Positions 1 through 5,834 of a stretch of 18,006 bases of DNA are shown here, piece by piece. The position numbers and the translations under genes were made by a program. This stretch comes from DASXUC01 sp036004445 (GTDB lineage Bacteria > Sysuimicrobiota > Sysuimicrobiia > Sysuimicrobiales > Kaftiobacteriaceae). The notes under the pieces were generated by a model. That model had not been told where the DNA came from and searched no databases. It worked only from the letters and a program-made list of their open reading frames with translations. Every line of letters begins with the position of its first letter. Position 1 is the first letter of the stretch. The DNA lies in the NCBI GenBank assembly GCA_036004445.1, contig DASYRL010000015.1:1-18006 (forward strand). Direction: 5' to 3'.

Positions 1-2
1 AA

Positions 3-41
3 GCCGACGTGCCTCCGGCCGAACCCGCCGCGATGCCCTGA
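3..41 (+). CDS. C-terminal tail of an upstream gene, possibly lspA (partial)
   Basis: An open frame enters from the left edge and ends at TGA 39-41, encoding ADVPPAEPAAMP. This is too short to identify by sequence. The guess of signal peptidase II (LspA) rests only on the common order lspA-rluD-pyrR in Firmicutes-like genomes. A Pro/Ala-rich hydrophilic tail would fit a cytoplasmic C-terminus but proves nothing. It is also possible that this is not a gene end: the rluD frame is open back to the window edge as well. Confidence 0.3.
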   Translation, partial: ADVPPAEPAAMP

Positions 42-50
42 CCGACGTTC

Positions 51-86
51 GGGATCATGGGGATCAAGGGGATCACAGGGATCGAG
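51..86. repeat. Tandem array, 4 x 9 bp (GGGATCANG)
   Basis: Four consecutive imperfect 9-mers are visible: GGGATCATG, GGGATCAAG, GGGATCACA and GGGATCGAG. They fill the spacer between the upstream stop (41) and rluD. The unit is a multiple of three, so one frame reads through as a mini-ORF (57-92, peptide MGIKGITGIEF) that ends in a CTGA overlapping a possible CTG start of rluD at 89. It is one of a family of short arrays at gene junctions in this window. Confidence 0.8.
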
Positions 87-100
87 TTCTGAAGTTCCGT

Positions 101-1039
101 GTGTCCGCGACGGCTGCCGGGCAGCGGGCCGACGTGTTCCTGTCCGCGCAGCTTCCCGCCCTGTCCCGCTCCCGCATCAAGAGCCTCATCGATGCCGGCG
201 CCGTGACGATTGCCGGCGTGGCGGTGAAGCCGGCGGCGCGCCTGCGCACCGGAGATCAGGTCGTCGTCGCGCTCCCCGAACCCGTCGTCGAACCGCTGGT
301 CGCTGAGGCACTTCCGCTCGACATCGTGTTTGAGGACCAGGATCTGCTGGTCATCAACAAGCCCCCGGGATTGACCGTGCATCCGGGAGCCGGGCGCGCC
401 GGCGGGACGCTGGCGAACGCCCTGATCGCTCGAATTCCGTCGATGCGCGGCGTGGGCGCCGCCGATCGGCCCGGCATCGTCCACCGGCTCGACCGCGAGA
501 CCTCCGGGCTGCTCATCGTCGCCAAGCGCGCCCCGATCCTCGACGCGCTGCAGCGGGCGGTCGCCGCCCGCGACGTCTCGAGGCGGTACCTCGCCCTCGT
601 CGCTGGTCGTCTTGCGCAGGACGAAGGCACCATTGACGCGCCGATCGGCCGTCATCCCCGCCGCCGGACCAAGATGGCCGTGGTCACAGGGGGCCGGGCG
701 GCCGTGACACGCTACCGCGTCGTCGAGCGTCTCGCCGGGGCCACCCTCGTCGAGGCCGGGCTGATCACGGGCCGCACCCATCAGATTCGCGTGCACTTCG
801 CGCACCTCGGCCATCCCGTGATCGGAGATCAGGTCTACGGTGGACGGCGGATGCCGCCCGGCAGCCCGCCGGCGAGCCGGCAGATGCTCCACGCCTACCG
901 GCTCGCGTTCCGGCACCCCGGCACCGGCGCGCCGATGGAGTTCGAGGCGCCGCTGCCTGAGGATTTCGCCGGCGTCCTGGCACACCTCAGGGCGGAGGGT
1001 TCATCCGCACCGGCACGGAAACCCCGGACCAGACGATGA
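101..1039 (+). CDS. rluD: RluD-type 23S rRNA pseudouridine synthase
   Basis: Cytoplasmic RluA/RluD-family pseudouridine synthase, which isomerises specific uridines of 23S rRNA (RluD sites lie in helix 69). The protein has an N-terminal S4 RNA-binding domain (about residues 7-60, with SRSRIKSLI) followed by the catalytic domain. The catalytic Asp is in HRLDRETSG (D131), and INKPPGLTVHP and GRTHQIRVH are family hallmarks. Length is 312 aa, normal for the family. GTG 101 has a GAAG about 6 bases upstream. However, the S4 domain usually starts with a short strand, which here would be KFRV if translation began at CTG 89, so 89 is a real alternative. The stop overlaps the pyrR ATG by four bases (ATGA), implying coupling. 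The basic tail (KPRTRR) is unremarkable. Confidence 0.93.
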   Translation: MSATAAGQRADVFLSAQLPALSRSRIKSLIDAGAVTIAGVAVKPAARLRTGDQVVVALPEPVVEPLVAEALPLDIVFEDQDLLVINKPPGLTVHPGAGRAGGTLANALIARIPSMRGVGAADRPGIVHRLDRETSGLLIVAKRAPILDALQRAVAARDVSRRYLALVAGRLAQDEGTIDAPIGRHPRRRTKMAVVTGGRAAVTRYRVVERLAGATLVEAGLITGRTHQIRVHFAHLGHPVIGDQVYGGRRMPPGSPPASRQMLHAYRLAFRHPGTGAPMEFEAPLPEDFAGVLAHLRAEGSSAPARKPRTRR

Positions 1040-1584
1040 CAGCGATGCGAGAGAAGGCCAAAGTCATGGACGCCGACGCGATGCGCCGCGCCCTGGCACG
1101 GATGGCGCACGAGATCCTCGAGCGCAACCGGACCGCGGAGACGCTCGCGGTCGTCGGCATCCAGACGCGGGGCGCGCCGTTGGCCCAGCGGCTGGCTGCT
1201 GCCATCGGGGCTATCGAGGGCGCCACTGTCCCCGTCGCCGCCCTGGACGTTACGCCCTACCGGGACGACCGGCATCAATCCACGGAGAACGCGAGGCCGG
1301 TGCTGCCGTTTGACGTGCACACGCACACCCTCGTCCTCGTTGACGACGTCCTGTTCACCGGCCGGACGGTGCGGGCCGCGCTGGACGCACTCACCGATCT
1401 CGGCCGCCCCGCGCACATTCAGCTCGCCGTGCTCGTCGACCGCGGCCATCGGGAACTCCCGATCCGGCCCGACTACGTCGGCAAGAATTTGCCGACATCG
1501 TCCCGCGAGCACGTCGCGGTCCGGCTGAAGGAGACCGACGGGATTGATGAAGTCGTGATTGAGGAACCCGCCGAGGCAAGCTAG
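1036..1584 (+). CDS. pyrR: PyrR, pyrimidine operon attenuator / uracil phosphoribosyltransferase
   Basis: PyrR binds pyr mRNA leaders in a UMP-dependent way to control transcription attenuation, and many members also convert uracil and PRPP to UMP. The PRPP-binding signature VLVDDVLFTGRT (residues 100-111) is intact, as are the family blocks DVTPYRDD, VDRGHRELPIR and VGKNLPTS. ATG 1036 overlaps the rluD stop (ATGA); in-frame ATG 1045 gives MREKAKVMD, which matches typical PyrR N-termini better. No pyr biosynthetic gene follows: the next gene is convergent, so any regulatory targets lie elsewhere. I saw no PyrR-binding loop in the window. The stop codon lies inside an octamer array (1576-1607). 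Confidence 0.93.
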   Translation: MTAMREKAKVMDADAMRRALARMAHEILERNRTAETLAVVGIQTRGAPLAQRLAAAIGAIEGATVPVAALDVTPYRDDRHQSTENARPVLPFDVHTHTLVLVDDVLFTGRTVRAALDALTDLGRPAHIQLAVLVDRGHRELPIRPDYVGKNLPTSSREHVAVRLKETDGIDEVVIEEPAEAS

Positions 1585-1607
1585 CAAGCGCGCAAGCGAG
1601 CAAGCGA
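1576..1607. repeat. Tandem array, 4 x 8 bp (GCAAGCGA)
   Basis: Units are GCAAGCTA, GCAAGCGC, GCAAGCGA and GCAAGCGA. The first units encode the end of PyrR, and its stop TAG lies at 1582-1584. The array faces an inverted copy at 1629-1660, and a third, direct copy lies at 5136-5167. Confidence 0.9.
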
Positions 1608-1644
1608 ACGGCCCGAGACCTGAAGGTTAGGCTTGCTCGCTTGC
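1592..1644. terminator. Possible bidirectional terminator hairpin between convergent pyrR and rqcH
   Basis: GCAAGCGAGCAAGC (1592-1605) is the exact reverse complement of 1631-1644, giving a 14-bp perfect stem with a 25-nt loop between two convergent genes. There is no T-tract on either side, so this is not a textbook intrinsic terminator. The position suggests transcript-end protection or termination. The stem arises because two octamer arrays face each other. Confidence 0.45.
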
Positions 1645-3366
1645 CTGCTTGCCCGCTTGCGTCGTCTGGGGCAGTCTGGGTTCTACGACCACCGTCTTCT
1701 CGTTGGTGATCGTCACCAGCCCCGGCCGCGCCCCGCGCGGCTTCTTCACGTATTTCCGAAGCGTGTAGCTCACCGGCACCGTGCCGGCGCCACGGCCGCG
1801 GCTGAAATACGCGGCGATCTGTGCCGCTGATCTGATCGCCTCCTCCGGCGCCGTGCGCCCCCCGGTGCGCAGGATGACGTGGGCCCCGGGCATGCCGCGC
1901 GCATGGAGCCACAGGTCATCGGGACGGCCGATCGCAAACGTCACCCGATCGTTTTCGAGGTTGGTGCGGCCCACCACGACGTCCGCCCCGGACGCCGTGG
2001 TGTAGTACCGGGGGCCCGCGCGCGGTGTGGCCGGCCGACGCTGCCGGCGGCGAGATTTCAGCATGCCCTCTTTGACCAATTCCTCGCGGATGCCCTCGAG
2101 GTCATCGGCCGACGTCGCCGTCTCGGTCAGCACCTGCATGCTGTCCAGGTATTCGCGCTGCGCCGCCACCTCACGCAGTCGCTGTGCCACCTGCGGCTGC
2201 GCCGACTTGATCCTGGCGTATCGCTTGAAGAGTCGCCGCGCGTTGTCCACTGCGGTCACCGTGGGATCGAGCTGGATGGTGACCGGCGTGCCGTCGAACC
2301 CGGGCAGGGTGGCCTCCGTCGACCCGGATGGGATCTGCGACGCGTAGGCAAACAGCAAATTCGCACGCTGTTTGAGGGATTCACCGCCTGCCGCTTCGGT
2401 CTGCGATTTCTCCAGCTCGGCCTGCGTCCGCGCGATCTTTGCCATCGCCGCGCCGATGGCCGCCAGCAGTGCGCTGCGTTCCTCATCAACGTGCGACCGG
2501 CTTGCCGCGTGCCCGGCCACCGCTGCCACGGCGGCGCTCATCGTCGGCGTGGGCTCGACTGACCAGCCGGCGAGGTGGACGTACGGAAACGGCGTGCAGG
2601 CGACGGGAGCGCCGTCTTCGTGGTAGACGACCGGTTCGAACCGCTGATGCACGACCGTATCGACCAGCTCCACGAGCACCGGCCACACCACCGCGGCCAA
2701 CTGCTCGGGATCATCCGTCCTTCCGGCCGGGTTCAACCCGGCCCGGACGGCGAGCTCTGTGGCCATCAGCGGACTGATGCCCAGAATCGTGCCGGCCAGC
2801 CGCCGCGCCGGCGACCCCGTTGCGCCCGCCAGCCGCTCGCGCAGCAGAGGCTCCGTGAGGTCCTGCGGCGCCGGCAGTCCTCGCGGGGGAGAGACGTAGA
2901 CGATCCCGGGCAGGATCTGGCGCACCGACGACATCGCCGCGGTGACGGATTTCAGCGAACCGAGAATCGTCCCGCCGCCGACGGCGATCAGGTTGCTGTG
3001 GCGCCCCATGATCTCGACGACGAGGTCAACCTCATCGTCAAGGGCCGTGAAGGTCAGGGTCAACGTGCGCTCGAATGCCGGCTGCACGATTCGTCCCAAC
3101 CGCGCTCCCTCCAGCCGCGCGCGGAGCAGCTGACAGAACGATGCGGCGGCGCCCGCGTCGACGTCGCCGATGAGGTGGGCGCGCGCCCAGCGCGGGTGGA
3201 TCGACAGCAGGACATGCGATGGCCGCCGCCGCGCGCCGATGGCCAGGACGATCTCATCCCGGTCCGGCTGCAGGACGCGGGTCACGGTCCCGCCGATGAG
3301 CGGCTCCAGATCGGCGGCCACCGCGGCGAGGACGACGCTATCGAACGACCACTTGATCCGCTCCAT
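1627..3366 (-). CDS. rqcH: RqcH/Rqc2-type NFACT protein (ribosome-associated quality control)
   Basis: Homologue of the NFACT family (bacterial RqcH, formerly FbpA/YloA; eukaryotic NEMF/Rqc2). RqcH binds stalled 50S-peptidyl-tRNA complexes and directs C-terminal Ala tailing for proteolysis. Start ATG 3366 gives MERIKWSFDSVVL, a typical N-terminus; the frame is open further upstream, but that part is repeat and yicC antisense. Layout of the 579 aa: NFACT-N (about 1-190, with EIMGRHSNL), helix-hairpin-helix (GISPLMATELAVRAG), a central helical/coiled-coil part (about 300-450), then NFACT-R with WLHARGMPGAHVILR near 510-525. The usual Asp-Arg pair of NFACT-N appears as Glu99-Arg100. The last ten residues come from a repeat array. 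It is divergent from yicC, with the heptamer array 3378-3419 between them; on this strand that array reads as repeated AGGGAAC, but no well-spaced RBS is seen. Confidence 0.88.
   Translation of the reverse strand: MERIKWSFDSVVLAAVAADLEPLIGGTVTRVLQPDRDEIVLAIGARRRPSHVLLSIHPRWARAHLIGDVDAGAAASFCQLLRARLEGARLGRIVQPAFERTLTLTFTALDDEVDLVVEIMGRHSNLIAVGGGTILGSLKSVTAAMSSVRQILPGIVYVSPPRGLPAPQDLTEPLLRERLAGATGSPARRLAGTILGISPLMATELAVRAGLNPAGRTDDPEQLAAVVWPVLVELVDTVVHQRFEPVVYHEDGAPVACTPFPYVHLAGWSVEPTPTMSAAVAAVAGHAASRSHVDEERSALLAAIGAAMAKIARTQAELEKSQTEAAGGESLKQRANLLFAYASQIPSGSTEATLPGFDGTPVTIQLDPTVTAVDNARRLFKRYARIKSAQPQVAQRLREVAAQREYLDSMQVLTETATSADDLEGIREELVKEGMLKSRRRQRRPATPRAGPRYYTTASGADVVVGRTNLENDRVTFAIGRPDDLWLHARGMPGAHVILRTGGRTAPEEAIRSAAQIAAYFSRGRGAGTVPVSYTLRKYVKKPRGARPGLVTITNEKTVVVEPRLPQTTQAGKQASEQA
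1629..1660. repeat. Inverted tandem array, 4 x 8 bp (NNGCTTGC)
   Basis: Units are AGGCTTGC, TCGCTTGC, CTGCTTGC and CCGCTTGC, the reverse complement of the 1576 array. On the minus strand it encodes the last residues of the RqcH-like protein (QAGKQASEQA). A nearly identical peptide, QAGKRASEQ, is encoded by the 5136 array at the end of the CMP kinase. Confidence 0.9.
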
Positions 3367-3377
3367 GCCGTTTGACT

Positions 3378-3419
3378 GTTCCCTGTTCCTTGTTCCCTGT
3401 TCCCCGTTCCCTGTTCCCG
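3378..3419. repeat. Tandem array, 6 x 7 bp (GTTCCCT)
   Basis: Six uninterrupted heptamers: GTTCCCT, GTTCCTT, GTTCCCT, GTTCCCC, GTTCCCT, GTTCCCG. They occupy the divergent intergenic region between rqcH (minus) and yicC (plus). On the minus strand the unit is AGGGAAC, purine-rich and Shine-Dalgarno-like. The heptamer resembles the short tandemly repeated repetitive (STRR) heptamers known in heterocystous cyanobacteria. The rest of the 3367-3468 spacer shows no promoter I can defend. Confidence 0.92.
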
Positions 3420-3468
3420 TTTTTCCGTGGGACAGGACTCCCCTTCGAAGCACGAGAAAGGGTCGTCC

Positions 3469-4350
3469 ATGGTCCGCAGCATGACGGGATTTGGCAGCGC
3501 GACCGCGCAGACGACCGCCGGACGCTTTTCGGTCGAAATGAAGTCGGTCAACCACCGGTTCAGCGAGATTGTCGTCCGGCTTCCCCGCGACCTGATCGTG
3601 TTGGAGGATTCGGTGCGGACGACGGTGCAATCGCGTGTGCTGCGGGGCCGGGTGGAAGTCGCCGTCGTGCGCGAGGAGCGTGCGGTCCGGGCCAGGTCGA
3701 TCCGGGCCGACACGGAGGCCGCGGCCGCCTACGCCCAGGCATTGAAGGAACTCGCCGGCGCGGTAGGGGTGCCCGCGGAGATCACGCTGTCGCAGGTCGC
3801 GGCGTTCCCGGACGTGATCAAGGTCGAAGAGGTCCGTGAAGAGGCGGAGCAGTTATGGGCGGACCTGGCTCCTGCGGTGTCCTCAGCGGCCGACGCGCTG
3901 ACGGTCATGCGCGAGGCGGAGGGACGCCGGTTGGCCGACGATCTGCTGATGCGCCTTGGACGGATCCGCGAGCGCACTGATACGATTGTCGCCCGCGCGC
4001 CCGCCGTCGTCGCTGACTACGCGGCTCGAGTGAAGACTCGGGTCGGCGAGCTGCTCGGCGACATCCCGCTGGACGAACAGCGCCTCGCCGCCGAGGTCGC
4101 CATCTTCGCCGAGCGCAGCGACGTGAGTGAAGAACTGACGCGGCTGCGCAGCCATGCGGACCAGTTTGCCCTCGACGTCGCCGCCTCAGACGGCGCGGTG
4201 GGCCGGAAACTGGAGTTCCTCCTGCAGGAGATGGGTCGCGAGACGAACACGATCGGCGCCAAGGCCAACGACATGGAGATCGCGCGGGCGGTCATCGCGA
4301 TCAAGGGTGAGCTGGAGAGTCTGCGCGAGCAGGTCCTGAACATTGAATAG
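3469..4350 (+). CDS. yicC: YicC/YloC-family endoribonuclease
   Basis: YicC-family proteins are endoribonucleases linked to RNA turnover. Start ATG 3469 yields MVRSMTGFGS, the invariant family N-terminus, with purine-rich GAGAAAGGG about 7 bases upstream; the frame is open 14 codons further back, but nothing there is conserved. The N-terminal domain contains VEMKSVNHRF (residues 22-31) and LPRDL. The C-terminal DUF1732-type domain carries EMGRETNTIGAKAND near residues 254-268, then the usual helix ending REQVLNIE. Length 293 aa is standard. The TTG start of remA lies within its last codons (8-base overlap), so the two are co-translated. Position and order match the yloC-remA pair of Bacillus. 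Confidence 0.92.
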   Translation: MVRSMTGFGSATAQTTAGRFSVEMKSVNHRFSEIVVRLPRDLIVLEDSVRTTVQSRVLRGRVEVAVVREERAVRARSIRADTEAAAAYAQALKELAGAVGVPAEITLSQVAAFPDVIKVEEVREEAEQLWADLAPAVSSAADALTVMREAEGRRLADDLLMRLGRIRERTDTIVARAPAVVADYAARVKTRVGELLGDIPLDEQRLAAEVAIFAERSDVSEELTRLRSHADQFALDVAASDGAVGRKLEFLLQEMGRETNTIGAKANDMEIARAVIAIKGELESLREQVLNIE

Positions 4351-4612
4351 CGCAGACGCCCGCCTCATCAACGTCGGCTTCGGGAACATCGTCGCCGCGA
4401 ATCGCATCATTGCGATCGTGGCGCCGGACTCCGCGCCGATCAAGCGCATCATCCAGGAAGCGCGCGACCGGGGATCGCTCATCGACGCGACCTACGGCCG
4501 GCGGACGCGCGCCGTCGTGATCACCGATAGCGGGCACGTGGTCCTCTCGGCGATCCAGCCGGAGACGGTCGCGCACCGGTTTGCCGCCCGGGATGAGGAG
4601 GACGTGTCCTGA
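4343..4612 (+). CDS. remA: RemA-type DNA-binding regulator (DUF370)
   Basis: RemA is a small DNA-binding protein; in Bacillus subtilis it assembles into octameric rings and activates matrix and osmoprotection operons. The 89-aa sequence is nearly collinear with it: INVGFGNIVAANR, SAPIKRIIQEARDRG, LIDATYGRRTRAVVI and VLSAIQPETVAHR. Arg residues needed for DNA binding in the Bacillus protein (ANR and YGRRTR) are present. The TTG start overlaps the end of yicC by 8 bases. The stop TGA 4610-4612 overlaps the CTG start of the next gene. What it regulates here is unknown; its wide conservation next to yicC suggests a housekeeping or architectural role. Confidence 0.92.
   Translation: MNSADARLINVGFGNIVAANRIIAIVAPDSAPIKRIIQEARDRGSLIDATYGRRTRAVVITDSGHVVLSAIQPETVAHRFAARDEEDVS
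4595..4611 (+). promoter_or_regulatory. Strong Shine-Dalgarno and CTG start of the CMP kinase
   Basis: A perfect AGGAGG (4596-4601) lies 7 nt before CTG 4609. No ATG, GTG or TTG is available between the in-frame stop at 4594 and the P-loop. The SD lies inside the last codons of remA, so ribosomes ending remA at 4612 would re-initiate here. Confidence 0.7.
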
Positions 4613-5184
4613 TCATCGCCATCGCCGGACCGATCGGCGTGGGCAAAAGCACCGTGGCGCGCGCGCTCGGGGCGCGGCTGGGCTACCGGTATATCTCCGG
4701 GGGCGAGATGTTCCGGGAGATCGCGCGCGAGCGGGGGATTTCCGTCACCGACGTGAACAGGCTGGCCGAACACGACCCGGCGTTCGATCACGACCTGGAC
4801 CGCCGGCAGCGCGAGCTCGCTCACGCGGCGGGGGATTGCATCGTGGAGAGCCGCCTGTCGGGCTGGATGGTCGACGCCGACGTGAAAATCTGGCTGCGGG
4901 CGCCCGTGGAGGTGCGGGCCGCGCGCGTGGCCGGCCGCGAGGGGCAGGCCGCCGACGCCGCGCGGGCCGACCTCGTGGAGCGCGAGCGCAGCGAGTGGGC
5001 GCGGTACAAGACCTTCTACAATATCGATGTCGATGATCTCAGCCCGTACCACCTCATCATCGATACGACGCGTTGGAGCGCCGAGGCGATCGTGGACGCG
5101 CTGATAGTACTCGCCCGCGCGGTTGGAGCAAACCAGCAAGCGGGCAAGCGGGCAAGCGAGCAATCGGGGAGCGCGAAGTCCTGA
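4609..5184 (+). CDS. cmk: Archaeal-type CMP kinase (AAA family nucleoside monophosphate kinase)
   Basis: Predicted to phosphorylate (d)CMP with ATP. The whole 191-aa layout resembles archaeal cytidylate kinases: P-loop GPIGVGKST (residues 7-15), YISGGEMFREIA, ESRLSGWMVDADVKIWL (archaeal consensus EGRLAG), REGQAADA, and the lid/C-terminal block RERSEWARYKTFYNIDVDD followed by YHLIIDTT. It differs from the usual bacterial Cmk and is not a guanylate kinase, although it sits where gmk is in the conserved cluster. The start must be CTG 4609 (CTGA overlap with the remA stop): TGA at 4594 closes the frame upstream, AGGAGG at 4596-4601 is ideally spaced (7 nt), and the next start, GTG 4639, would cut the P-loop in half. 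Residues 176-185 (QQAGKRASEQ) are encoded by an octamer repeat. The alternative is another NMP kinase of the same fold. Confidence 0.78.
   Translation: MIIAIAGPIGVGKSTVARALGARLGYRYISGGEMFREIARERGISVTDVNRLAEHDPAFDHDLDRRQRELAHAAGDCIVESRLSGWMVDADVKIWLRAPVEVRAARVAGREGQAADAARADLVERERSEWARYKTFYNIDVDDLSPYHLIIDTTRWSAEAIVDALIVLARAVGANQQAGKRASEQSGSAKS
5136..5167. repeat. Tandem array, 4 x 8 bp (GCAAGCGG)
   Basis: Units are GCAAGCGG, GCAAGCGG, GCAAGCGA and GCAATCGG, the same unit family as at 1576-1660. The array lies inside the 3' end of the CMP kinase gene and is translated as part of its C-terminal tail. It also brings purine-rich GGGGAG upstream of the next start (5184). Confidence 0.9.
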
Positions 5185-5750
5185 TGGCGTCCGAGGCGCT
5201 GCGCGACAAGGTGATCGTCGTCGGCGTAACCGGCGGCATCGCCGCGTACAAATCGGCTCAGCTCGTCAGCACCCTGCGAAAGGCGGGCGTCGAGGTCTAC
5301 GTACTGATGTCGCCGTCGGCGAGCAACTTCATCGGTCCGCTCACCCTGCGCACGCTGTCCCAGCACCCCGTCATCACCGACATGTGGGATCCGGGGAATC
5401 CCTGGGAGGAACCGCACGTGTATCTGGGTGAGCGCGCCGACGTCTACGTCATTGCGCCGGCGACCGCGCACACGATCGCGCGGCTGGCGCTGGGCCTTGC
5501 CGACGACGTCATCACCGCCACCGCGCTGGCGACGCGCGCCCCGGTCCTGATCGCCCCGGCGATGAGCGACGTCATGTACGCGCAGCCCACGGTCCAGGAA
5601 CACCTGCGCGCGCTGCGGTCCCGCGGCTACCGGATCGTGGGTCCGGTGGTCGGCTGGCTGGCATCGGGCAAGGAGGCCATCGGCCGGATGGCCGAACCCG
5701 ACGCCATCGTCGAGGAGATTATTGCGGCTCTGCAAGAACGGAGGGCGTGA
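5184..5750 (+). CDS. CoaC-like flavoprotein (HFCD superfamily), stand-alone, atypical active site
   Basis: Homologous to the CoaC (phosphopantothenoylcysteine decarboxylase) half of CoaBC/Dfp, an FMN enzyme of coenzyme A synthesis. Visible: the FMN-binding start VGVTGGIAAYKSAQL (13-27), the conserved His (His78 in PHVYLG), APATAHTIARLALGLADD, and GRMAEPDAI. Only 188 aa, so the CoaB ligase half (about 200 aa) is absent, and priA follows directly. Two residues essential in E. coli Dfp differ: the PAMN Asn is Ser128 (PAMSDVMY), and the ACG Cys is Ser161 (WLASGK). I recall variant forms with Asp and ASG in Chloroflexota-like sequences, so this may be a functional subfamily rather than a decayed gene. 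ATG 5184 shares one base with the cmk stop (TGATG). The stop lies in the first heptamer of a hairpin-forming array. Confidence 0.8.
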   Translation: MASEALRDKVIVVGVTGGIAAYKSAQLVSTLRKAGVEVYVLMSPSASNFIGPLTLRTLSQHPVITDMWDPGNPWEEPHVYLGERADVYVIAPATAHTIARLALGLADDVITATALATRAPVLIAPAMSDVMYAQPTVQEHLRALRSRGYRIVGPVVGWLASGKEAIGRMAEPDAIVEEIIAALQERRA

Positions 5751-5774
5751 CTCGTGACTCGTGACTCGTGACTC
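5747..5774. repeat. Tandem array, 4 x 7 bp (GTGACTC), left arm of a hairpin
   Basis: Four perfect GTGACTC heptamers. The first provides the TGA stop of the CoaC-like gene. The array pairs with 5806-5833. Confidence 0.93.
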
Positions 5775-5805
5775 GTGTTCCGGAGTCGAAGCGGATCATA
5801 CTGTC

Positions 5806-5833
5806 GAGTCACCAGTCACGAGTCACTAGTCAC
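5806..5833. repeat. Inverted tandem array, 4 x 7 bp (NAGTCAC), right arm of a hairpin
   Basis: Units are GAGTCAC, CAGTCAC, GAGTCAC and TAGTCAC. They can pair with 5747-5774 at 26 of 28 positions around a 31-nt loop. The arm ends one base before the priA ATG (5835), so a folded mRNA would occlude its ribosome binding site; no SD is evident there. Confidence 0.93.
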
Positions 5834-5834
5834 G

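Noticed and set aside
1..100. PyrR-binding attenuator in the rluD leader
   Set aside because: The spacer is just a 9-bp tandem array; no terminator/antiterminator alternation or recognisable PyrR loop.
2575..3375. 266-aa open frame on the plus strand opposite the RqcH-like gene
   Set aside because: Arg/Gly/His-rich shadow of rqcH with no recognisable domain; rqcH is well supported on the other strand.
4639..5184. CMP kinase starting at GTG 4639
   Set aside because: It would remove the first half of the P-loop (GPIGV) and the preceding beta strand and leave the perfect AGGAGG unused.
5747..5833. CRISPR array
   Set aside because: Units are 7 bp, contiguous and without spacers, and the two arms are inverted; no cas genes nearby.
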